The notes beneath the pieces were generated by a model. That model had not been told where the DNA came from, ran no database searches, and saw nothing but the letters and a program-made list of their open reading frames with translations. A stretch of DNA of 5,437 nucleotides from Actinomycetes bacterium. GTDB taxonomy: Bacteria > Actinomycetota > Acidimicrobiia > Acidimicrobiales > Acidimicrobiaceae. Location of the stretch: assembly GCA_021819025.1 (NCBI GenBank), contig JAKASN010000170.1, positions 1-5,437 on the forward strand, written 5' to 3'. A program made the translations under genes and the position numbers. Of the stretch, positions 1 to 5,181 are shown piece after piece. Every line of letters begins with the position of its first letter. Within the stretch, counting starts at the first letter, position 1.

Positions 1-182
1 CGCTCGGAATCCTCATGGATACCTTCTTGGTTCGGACCCTCTTGGTCCCTTCGGCAGTGGTACTGCTCGGGAAGTGGAACTGGTGGCCATCACACCTCGC
101 CAAAGAGAACCATACCGACAGTGAAGCGTCGGCGTGGGAACAAGAGCAGCAAGTGTCCACCCCTGAGAGCCTTTCCTCATAA
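1..182 (+). CDS. MMPL/RND-family transporter, C-terminal fragment (cut by window edge)
   Basis: Reading from base 3 gives 59 codons ending at TAA (180-182); the 5' part lies outside the window. The fragment opens with [20 protein letters not shown], continues [10 protein letters not shown], and ends in a polar, Glu/Gln/Ser-rich tail of about 29 residues. The 'G(I/V)L(L/M)DTF(L/V)VR(T/S)LLVP...LLG(R/K)WNWWP' pattern is the hallmark last transmembrane helix and post-helix Trp motif of MMPL-type transporters, as I remember the family. These are inner-membrane proton-driven exporters of lipids or other hydrophobic compounds. The substrate cannot be told from this piece. The other two plus-strand frames here show no family resemblance. 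The next gene on the same strand starts 139 bp downstream, so co-transcription with the crotonase gene is possible but not shown. Confidence 0.85.
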   Translation, partial: LGILMDTFLVRTLLVPSAVVLLGKWNWWPSHLAKENHTDSEASAWEQEQQVSTPESLSS

Positions 183-269
183 GAACTGGCTGGTAAGGAC
201 CGAAATGAACTCGAACGGGAGCGGTTGCATCTAGGGTCATAGTTGGCTTTGATACAGGAGCACTGGTTT

Positions 270-285
270 TTGCGCTTGAGCGCAA
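270..285. repeat. Perfect 6-bp inverted repeat (TTGCGC-4-GCGCAA) upstream of the crotonase gene
   Basis: TTGCGC (270-275) and GCGCAA (280-285) are exact inverted copies around a 4-base centre TTGA. It lies 36 bp before the TTG start of the crotonase gene. No T-run follows it on the plus strand and only A residues follow it on the minus strand, so it does not look like an intrinsic terminator. It could be an operator for a dimeric repressor or a short RNA hairpin; no regulator can be named from sequence. Confidence 0.4.
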
Positions 286-306
286 TGCAGCGGTCCTGGC
301 CGACAC

Positions 307-312
307 AAGGAG
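307..312 (+). promoter_or_regulatory. Ribosome binding site deciding the TTG start of the crotonase gene
   Basis: AAGGAG lies 9 bases before TTG 322. It is the strongest Shine-Dalgarno match in the region and has ideal spacing, which supports the rare TTG start over the internal ATG codons (codon 27 onward) that would remove the first strand of the crotonase fold. Confidence 0.75.
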
Positions 313-321
313 AAACACCGT

Positions 322-1098
322 TTGAGCCAAAAGGTTACTACTCGCGTAAGCGGATTCATCGGCGAAATCGTAATCTCAAATCCCGAGCGAAAGAATGCCA
401 TGTCCATGGAGATGTGGGGACAGCTTCGACTAGCAGCCGAGGAAATGCGCGCCAACGACTACGTGCGGGTCGTAGTGGTGCATGGCACCAATGCCACCTT
501 TGTGGCAGGAGCCGATATTAGCGAATTTCGTACCATGCGTCAAAATGGCAGCAGCGGCATGGAATATGACCGCAATACCGAAGATGCCCTTTCGGCCCTA
601 GTCCAGATTCCTAAGCCAACCATCGCGGCGATCGAGGGCTTTTGCATTGGCGGCGGTGTCTCAATCGCCGTAGCGTGTGACTTTCAAGTTGCCCATCCCG
701 ATGCCAAGTTCCAAATTCCCGCAGCCCGGCTGGGAATTAGTTATCCCCTTGGCTCGCTAGGACGTCTCGTAAACCTCATTGGATCGGCGAACACTAAACG
801 TATCATCTTCACTGCAGCCAGGCTCGATGCCAACGAGGCTCTCTCTGTGGGCTTGGTTAGCGAGATCGCGTCGGGTGATTTGGACGCCAGGGTAGAAGAA
901 CTCGCTCGTCAACTAGGCGAGAACGCTCCACTGTCGATTTTGGCCACCAAGCGCCTCGTGGCATCGCTAGGCTTCGCCAATGACGCCTTGAAGGATCTCG
1001 CGGGAGAACTCTTCGAGCTCACCCTAGCCTCGGCTGACTACGCAGAAGCGCTCAACGCATTCGATGAACAGCGAAAACCCAATTTCCAGGGGCGATAG
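322..1098 (+). CDS. Crotonase-fold protein (enoyl-CoA hydratase/isomerase family), catalytic glutamates absent
   Basis: A 258-residue protein, the normal length for the family, starting with TTG behind a good AAGGAG site. Family marks are PERKNAMS near residue 21, the first oxyanion-hole segment FVAGADISEF (A62-G63-A64-D65), the second GFCIGGG (G110-G112), ACDFQVAHPDAKF, and a C-terminal helix with KRLVASLGF and FDEQRKPNF. Aligned without gaps to the mammalian mitochondrial hydratase, the two catalytic glutamates (Glu144 in GGGCE, Glu164 in QPE) correspond to Ser114 and Ala134, so classical hydration of enoyl-CoA is doubtful. Acyl-CoA binding should be kept because both oxyanion segments are present. 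It could catalyse another crotonase-superfamily reaction or act as a non-catalytic acyl-CoA-binding protein. It lies downstream of the MMPL gene on the same strand and converges with the ligase gene 8 bp beyond its stop. The fold assignment is firm; the reaction is unknown. Confidence 0.9.
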   Translation: MSQKVTTRVSGFIGEIVISNPERKNAMSMEMWGQLRLAAEEMRANDYVRVVVVHGTNATFVAGADISEFRTMRQNGSSGMEYDRNTEDALSALVQIPKPTIAAIEGFCIGGGVSIAVACDFQVAHPDAKFQIPAARLGISYPLGSLGRLVNLIGSANTKRIIFTAARLDANEALSVGLVSEIASGDLDARVEELARQLGENAPLSILATKRLVASLGFANDALKDLAGELFELTLASADYAEALNAFDEQRKPNFQGR

Positions 1099-1106
1099 GT
1101 AGCGAC

Positions 1107-2708
1107 TTAGTTGAGCTTTTGAGCCAGTTCCCGAAGCGAAGCGCCAAGCACCTTGCCCATGGCATTGCGAGGGAACTCCTCGACAAAAAACACCCTCTTA
1201 GGAATCTTGTAATTCACCAAGCGGGAAGCCAGGTAATCAAGCAGAGCCCCGGCATCGATCCCGACTGTGGGATCAGATGCAATGATAAATGCCACCACCT
1301 CTTCGCCCCACAGAGCCGACTCCCTGCCCACCACTGCCGCATCGCCAACTCCTGGATAACTGCGAATCTCCTCCTCAACCTCACGTGGGTAGACGTTGAA
1401 GCCGCCAGATATGATCATGTCGGTGAGTCGCGACTCGATACGCAGGTACCCGTCGTCATCGAGACTTCCAACATCGCCAGTGTGCATCCAACCCTCCGCC
1501 AAGGCCACCGAGGATGCCACAGGATTTCCCAAATAGCCCCCAAACACGTTGTCGCCTCGTACCAGAATCTCGCCCTTGTCGGAGAGCGCCACCGTGACGC
1601 CGGGCAATGGCACCCCTACCGAGCCTTTTTTTCTCAGACCAACGTAGGGGTTAGAGACGTTCATTAGCGTCTCCGACATTCCGTATCGCTCAATTGGCGC
1701 TTGACCGGTAAGCGACACGATACGCTCGAATAGTTCAGGCGCAAGAGGGGCAGAGCCACTTACCATCAGCCTAAGCTTCGAGAAAGCATCAAACCCCGCA
1801 GCCTCTACCAAGCGGGCATAAGTTGCAGGCACACCGAAATACATCGTCGGAGCGAACTCTCCTTGCACCGCAGCCACCAAGAGCCCGGCGTCGAATGAGC
1901 CATAGAGAAGGATCGAGGAGCCCACACACAGAGATCCCGTGAGTCCAACTCCGAGACCGTGCACGTGAAATAACGGAAGAGCCAGCATGAGTCGATCCGA
2001 ATCGGTCCATCGCCAAGCTTGGACAACTCCCTTGACAGAGGCGAGCAGGTTAGCGTGCGAGAGAAGCGCTCCTTTGGGGACTCCAGTTGTACCCGAAGTA
2101 TAGGCAATAAGCGCTGGCGTTTCACCAGCGAGGTCACGAGGGCGAAATGAAAACGACGCTGCCTCACTTTCGGCCGCCACCTCCTCAACCGAGCGACACT
2201 CGATCGGCTTTTGCGGTATCGGCAGTTCCTGGCCGGGACCCACAAAAGCGGCATGCGACTGCCGGGAACTTGCGAGCTCGCGCAGCGCTATGAGTCGCCG
2301 GGGGTCGGCCACGACTATCGCCGGTCGCGAGTCAGCGATGACGTGGGCGAGCTCGCGCTCGGTGTAGGCCGGGTTCGCAGTTACCACGACGCCACCAGCG
2401 AACAGGGCCCCCAAATATATCGCCGCGAAATCCACGCTTCCCGGCGCACAAATGAGCAGGCGATCGCCTCGCCCGAGGCCCCAGGAAAGCAAGTTTGCGG
2501 CGACTCTCATTGATCGTTGGAGAAATTCACCTCGGCTCAGCCATCCAGTTTCGTCGCTATAGACAAAAGGTGTCGCGGGATGTTCACCGAGCGCCAAAAA
2601 CGCCGCCTCGGCGACGCTCTTGGCTGCAATGAGATGCCCGGGTACCCAGACTCCATCGACAAAATGGGCACTGGAGTCCGGGGCCAAGGTCAATTTCGAC
2701 TCGCTCAT
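1107..2708 (-). CDS. Acyl-CoA synthetase (AMP-forming), malonyl-CoA synthetase (MatB/ACSF3)-like
   Basis: The ATG at 2708 gives 533 residues, the usual length; a longer reading from 2774 would only translate the end of the aminotransferase gene in another frame. It is an ANL-superfamily enzyme that activates a carboxylate with ATP to an acyl-adenylate and then the CoA thioester, in the cytosol. Visible motifs: P-loop YTSGTTGVPKG (203-213), LPLFHVHGL (244-252), GVPATYARL (292-300), SGSAPL (317-322), ERYGMSETLMNVSNP (340-354), HTGD (D412), the hinge-region Arg427 and ISGGFNVYPREVEEEI (433-448), and the C-terminal catalytic lysine K519 in PRNAMGK. LPLFHVHGL together with ERYGM(S/T)ETLMN strongly recalls malonyl-CoA synthetases, so malonate or a substituted malonate is the leading substrate guess; other short or medium acids are not excluded. 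It is the last gene of the Lrp-aminotransferase-ligase operon, starting 10 bp after the aminotransferase stop. The nearest GAGGAGG (2737-2743) is too far away, so translation probably depends on coupling. TTG at 2714 is an alternative start. Confidence 0.92.
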   Translation of the reverse strand: MSESKLTLAPDSSAHFVDGVWVPGHLIAAKSVAEAAFLALGEHPATPFVYSDETGWLSRGEFLQRSMRVAANLLSWGLGRGDRLLICAPGSVDFAAIYLGALFAGGVVVTANPAYTERELAHVIADSRPAIVVADPRRLIALRELASSRQSHAAFVGPGQELPIPQKPIECRSVEEVAAESEAASFSFRPRDLAGETPALIAYTSGTTGVPKGALLSHANLLASVKGVVQAWRWTDSDRLMLALPLFHVHGLGVGLTGSLCVGSSILLYGSFDAGLLVAAVQGEFAPTMYFGVPATYARLVEAAGFDAFSKLRLMVSGSAPLAPELFERIVSLTGQAPIERYGMSETLMNVSNPYVGLRKKGSVGVPLPGVTVALSDKGEILVRGDNVFGGYLGNPVASSVALAEGWMHTGDVGSLDDDGYLRIESRLTDMIISGGFNVYPREVEEEIRSYPGVGDAAVVGRESALWGEEVVAFIIASDPTVGIDAGALLDYLASRLVNYKIPKRVFFVEEFPRNAMGKVLGASLRELAQKLN

Positions 2709-2718
2709 GGCCAACAGG

Positions 2719-4113
2719 CTAGAGCAGAGCCGCTGCCTCCTCAAGCACGGTACGCAGAATCCCAGCGATCTCATCGAACTGCTCGACGCCGGCGACCAAG
2801 GGTGGAGAGAGCTGAATTACCGGATCACCCCGATCATCAGCGCGACAGATCAAGCCCTCCTCAAAGAGGCGAGGCGTGAGAATACCGCGCAGAAGACGTT
2901 CAGACTCCTCATCACTGAAGGTCTCCTTGGTAACGCGATCCTTCACGAGCTCGATGCCGTAGAAATAGCCCGCGCCACGCACATCGCCGACAATGGGGAT
3001 ATCCCTGAGCGCCTCCAAACGAGAGCGAAAAGCCGCCTCGTTAGCCTGGACATGCCCGATGAGATTTTCCCGTTCGAAGATCTCGAGATTTGCCAATCCC
3101 ACCGCCGCCGAGACGGGATGACCCGCAAAGGTATATCCGTGAAGGAAGGTGTTGGTCTCTTTGAGGAAAGGTTCAATAATGCGATCTGACGCGATGAGAG
3201 CGCCGATCGGGGAGTAACCCGATGTCATCCCCTTGGCAACGGTCATCATGTCGGGCTGGAAGCGGTAGCGTTCTGCGCCAAAATAGTAGCCAAGGCGACC
3301 GAAGGCACAGATTACTTCATCGGAAACCAGCAGCACATCATACTTGTCGCAAATCTCACGGACACGTTGGAAATAGCCTTCGGGCGGGGTGAAGCAGCCG
3401 CCAGAGTTCTGAACCGGCTCTAAAAACACCGCCGCGACGGTATCGGCGCCCTCGTAATTGATCATTCTCTCGATGTCATCAGCACAATGCAGCGTGCATG
3501 CGTCGAGATGGGAACAGTCGACACAGCGGTAACGGTTGGTATTGGCAACCTTAAACGTCCCGGGCACCAAAGGTTCGTAAGGGGCCTTGATTCCTGCCAA
3601 GCCAGTAATCGAAAGGGCGCCCATCGTGGTGCCATGGTAGGCAATATTTCTTGAGATGACCTTGGTCTTGGAGGGCTTTCCAACCAACTTGAAATAGTGT
3701 CTCGCCAGCTTGAAGGCGGACTCCACCGCCTCCCCACCACCAGTGGTGAAAAACACTCTGTTGAGATCACCCGGAGTTAGAGAAGCGATCTTCTCCGCCA
3801 ATTCGATTGCCGGGGCGTGGGCGTAGCTCCACAGTGGGAAATAGGCCAACTCGCTCGCCTGCTTTGAGGCCGCTGCCGCCAACTCGCTCCTGCCATGGCC
3901 CACCTGGACCACAAAGAGACCCGCTAAGCCATCCAAGTAGCGCTTGCCATGCGAATCCCACACATAAGGCCCCTCGCCTCGAACCATGATCGGAACGTCT
4001 GCCTCCTGATAGGTGGACATTCGCGTAAAATGCATCCAAAGGTGTCGCCGTGCAAGCTCTGAAAGCCTCGCGGAATTCATCTCGTCGAAGTCGTATCCTT
4101 TTTCGTTCGTCAT
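2719..4113 (-). CDS. Class III PLP-dependent aminotransferase (omega-amino acid:pyruvate type)
   Basis: A 464-residue cytosolic fold-type I enzyme that moves an amino group from an omega-amino acid, diamine or similar donor to a keto acid such as pyruvate, giving a semialdehyde. Seen in order: LWMHFTRMSTY (25-35), DGLAGLFVVQVGHG (61-74), cofactor-phosphate loop TTGGGEAVES (123-132), YHGTT (159-163), FLEPVQNSGG (230-239), SDEVICAFGRLG (264-275, with Asp265 facing the pyridine nitrogen), the Schiff-base lysine K294 in TVAKGMTSGYSPIGA, and HGYTFAGHPVSAA (325-337). C-terminal ICRADDRGDP (422-431) probably holds the substrate-carboxylate arginine. Residues 197-210 contain four cysteines (CxxC-x5-C-x3-C), an unusual insertion. 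The ATG overlaps the Lrp stop as ATGA, and only a weak GGGG lies in front, so translational coupling is likely. The substrate (beta-alanine, GABA, putrescine- or lysine-derived amine, taurine) cannot be fixed from sequence. No annotation finer than 'aspartate aminotransferase family / class III' is safe. Confidence 0.93.
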   Translation of the reverse strand: MTNEKGYDFDEMNSARLSELARRHLWMHFTRMSTYQEADVPIMVRGEGPYVWDSHGKRYLDGLAGLFVVQVGHGRSELAAAASKQASELAYFPLWSYAHAPAIELAEKIASLTPGDLNRVFFTTGGGEAVESAFKLARHYFKLVGKPSKTKVISRNIAYHGTTMGALSITGLAGIKAPYEPLVPGTFKVANTNRYRCVDCSHLDACTLHCADDIERMINYEGADTVAAVFLEPVQNSGGCFTPPEGYFQRVREICDKYDVLLVSDEVICAFGRLGYYFGAERYRFQPDMMTVAKGMTSGYSPIGALIASDRIIEPFLKETNTFLHGYTFAGHPVSAAVGLANLEIFERENLIGHVQANEAAFRSRLEALRDIPIVGDVRGAGYFYGIELVKDRVTKETFSDEESERLLRGILTPRLFEEGLICRADDRGDPVIQLSPPLVAGVEQFDEIAGILRTVLEEAAALL

Positions 4114-4676
4114 CTTGTACCCCAGGCGTAACTCTGTTTTTCCAGTCTTAAATACATAAACGTCTCAATGTCCGCTACGCCATCAACGAGGCGCAACTTG
4201 TCATTGAGAAGCTGCAGAAGATGTGAGTCGTTTTCACAGACAACTTCAGCTAGCAGGTCATAGCGACCTGCACACACAACGACATAATCCACTTCAGAGA
4301 ATTTGGCAATTGACTCGGCGACTTTTCTGAGGTCTCCGTTCGCCTTTATCCCGAGCATGGCTTGACGGCTGAAGCCAACCGAAAGTGGATCGGTTACCGC
4401 AACTATCTGCATAACACCTTGATCGATTAACCTCTGCACGCGCTGCCTGACGGCCGCCTCAGAGAGTCTCACCTCCTTTGCGAGCGCTGCATATGAACTT
4501 CGCCCGTCAACCTGCAACAGCTCTACCAGCCGCTTTGACTTCTCATCGAGAACCACAACATGGTGCTCGTCCGAATCGAACCGCGACCTACTCACCAATG
4601 ACCCGCCCGCACCCCGCACAGGGCGAAGCGTCCTTTCAATCTCCACACACTCCACCGATCCCCACTTTGCCCGCAC
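4110..4676 (-). CDS. Lrp/AsnC-family transcriptional regulator
   Basis: 188 residues from a GTG at 4676. The winged helix-turn-helix spans about residues 43-95 (LDEKSKRLVELLQVDGRSSY, then a recognition helix LSEAAVRQRVQRL at 71-83). It is followed by a RAM/effector domain (about 105-180) with the GRYD motif at 137-140 in VVVCAGRYDLLAEVVCEND. Members bind small ligands, usually amino acids, and assemble as dimers to octamers on DNA, often regulating themselves and neighbouring catabolic genes. Here it is first in an operon with the aminotransferase (4-bp ATGA overlap) and the ligase, so it is probably their local regulator. The family is normally about 150 residues; the extra 40 N-terminal residues contain no ATG. 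GTG at 4619 has an AAAGGA 11 bases upstream and is a credible alternative start. The C-terminal ending QSYAWGTR and the HTH resemble streptomycete homologues that I recall next to class III aminotransferase genes. Confidence 0.92.
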   Translation of the reverse strand: MRAKWGSVECVEIERTLRPVRGAGGSLVSRSRFDSDEHHVVVLDEKSKRLVELLQVDGRSSYAALAKEVRLSEAAVRQRVQRLIDQGVMQIVAVTDPLSVGFSRQAMLGIKANGDLRKVAESIAKFSEVDYVVVCAGRYDLLAEVVCENDSHLLQLLNDKLRLVDGVADIETFMYLRLEKQSYAWGTR

Positions 4677-4774
4677 ACCTAGATGCCCACGGCCACTATC
4701 ACACCGTGTCGGGCAGATAGCGCGAGAAAGCAGATTTCAAACTTCCTCCACTGATTCTTACCGTTTTTTTGTCA

Positions 4775-4801
4775 TAGATCTAGCGATTCCGAATAATTTA
4801 T
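4775..4801. promoter_or_regulatory. Pair of AT-rich palindromes, candidate Lrp/AsnC operator
   Basis: TAGATCTA (4775-4782) is a perfect palindrome. ATAATTTAT (4793-4801) has perfect ATAA/TTAT arms around one base. They lie about 18 bp centre to centre, 100-125 bp before the Lrp start and inside its candidate promoter. Lrp-family proteins bind AT-rich, weakly palindromic, spaced sites and commonly autoregulate, so this is a natural place for an operator. The sequence match to any published consensus is loose, and short AT palindromes arise by chance. Confidence 0.3.
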
Positions 4802-4804
4802 CAA
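4777..4804 (-). promoter_or_regulatory. Possible promoter for the Lrp-aminotransferase-ligase operon
   Basis: On the minus strand TTGATA (4804-4799) matches the -35 consensus TTGACA at 5 of 6 bases. It is followed after 16 bases by TAGATC (4782-4777), a poor -10. Its position at the AT-rich core, upstream of the operon, is sensible, but the -10 is weak and transcription could start elsewhere nearby. Confidence 0.25.
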
Positions 4805-4914
4805 AGTTTTTTGCTTATTCCCTACTTTTCCCCGGTCCGGAGCGATAGTTTGGCCTTCGGAGAGAAAATTTTGGGTAACTCGACGTGATAGATGGTCTTC
4901 TACGAAAAATGACA

Positions 4915-4931
4915 GCGCCCGGGGGTGGCGC
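4915..4931. repeat. Short inverted repeat (5-bp arms) in the divergent spacer
   Basis: GCGCC (4915-4919) and GGCGC (4927-4931) are inverted copies around a 7-base G-rich loop. It could form a small hairpin in a leader of the right-hand gene. No T-run follows, so a terminator is unlikely. Confidence 0.3.
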
Positions 4932-4995
4932 ATCGCCGGAGATAAGCAGGATGGGGCGACACGGGAGAAAATGCCGAACTTTCGGTCCGGATCGC

Positions 4996-5087
4996 GTGCC
5001 CTTGTGGGGGCACTCCCCTTGACCCGTCGCCAAGCGGCGAGACAGTTGGCGACGCTAAGGGGCAGGACTTTGCCCGATCAAGCCCCT
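4996..5087 (+). ncRNA. Candidate structured leader with mutually exclusive stems upstream of the saccharopine-dehydrogenase-like gene
   Basis: Several exact inverted repeats are packed into about 90 bases. They are GTGCCC/GGGCAC (4996-5001 with 5008-5013) and a perfect 9-bp stem CGTCGCCAA/TTGGCGACG (5025-5033 with 5046-5054). An enclosing stem CCCCTT/AAGGGG joins 5015-5020 with 5057-5062, and AGGGGC/GCCCCT joins 5058-5063 with 5082-5087. The G/C blocks compete: CCCC 5015-5018 can also pair with GGGG 5007-5010, and GGGG 5059-5062 can choose the left or the right C-block. The block ends about 95 bases before the ATG at 5182. I recognise no known riboswitch class and there is no T-run terminator, so function and strand are inference. 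On the other strand it would lie outside any likely Lrp transcript. Confidence 0.35.
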
Positions 5088-5164
5088 GATGCCAAGCCCG
5101 GCCGCTCAGACTCTTACCACCGACTCCCTTCGCACCCCCAGCATCGCCATGGCATCGACATAAA

Positions 5165-5169
5165 AAGGA
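5165..5169 (+). promoter_or_regulatory. Ribosome binding site of the saccharopine-dehydrogenase-like gene
   Basis: AAGGA stands 12 bases before ATG 5182, slightly long spacing but the only candidate. An in-frame TAA at 5161-5163 just before it rules out any earlier start, so the ATG at 5182 is secure. Confidence 0.55.
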
Positions 5170-5181
5170 TTCACGCATCAA

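Larger units (their letters stand above)
4677..5181. other. 505-bp divergent intergenic region between the Lrp operon and the saccharopine-dehydrogenase-like gene
   Basis: No convincing gene is seen here. The open frames inside it lack ribosome binding sites, family motifs and natural codon patterns. The left part (about 4738-4830) is clearly AT-rich with T-runs at 4764-4770 and 4807-4812, typical of promoter DNA. The right part (about 4911-5100) is GC-rich with several short inverted repeats. The length is generous for a compact genome and suggests two divergent promoters plus a structured leader for the right-hand gene. Confidence 0.6.

Noticed and set aside
13..330. 105-codon minus-strand open frame at the left edge
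   Set aside because: It lies opposite the MMPL C-terminus and the intergenic gap, has no recognisable motif, and its composition is that of a shadow frame.
1119..1667. 182-codon plus-strand open frame inside the ligase gene
   Set aside because: It is antisense to the well-supported ligase C-terminal domain and shows no family motif.
2709..2774. Upstream extension of the ligase to an ATG at 2774
   Set aside because: The extra 22 residues are the aminotransferase 3' end read in another frame, with Cys/Arg-rich content unlike the family; ATG 2708, 10 bp after the aminotransferase stop, fits operon spacing.
2620..3189. 189-codon plus-strand open frame across the ligase/aminotransferase junction
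   Set aside because: It spans two strongly supported minus-strand genes and has no motif of its own; a shadow frame.
4764..4812. T-runs as possible intrinsic terminators
   Set aside because: No GC-rich stem stands immediately before either T-run on either strand; they fit AT-rich promoter DNA better.
4936..5000. Resemblance to a glycine or cobalamin riboswitch (GGGAGA...GCCGAA)
   Set aside because: Only isolated short strings match; the conserved cores and pairings of those classes cannot be laid out on this sequence.
4885..5022. 45-codon GTG-started leader-peptide candidate in the spacer
   Set aside because: There is no good ribosome binding site, no run of regulatory codons such as repeated lysine, and no coupling to a clear terminator hairpin.
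4900..5181. 93-codon minus-strand open frame in the spacer
   Set aside because: No ribosome binding site or recognisable motif; it covers the inverted-repeat block and looks like chance in GC-rich DNA.
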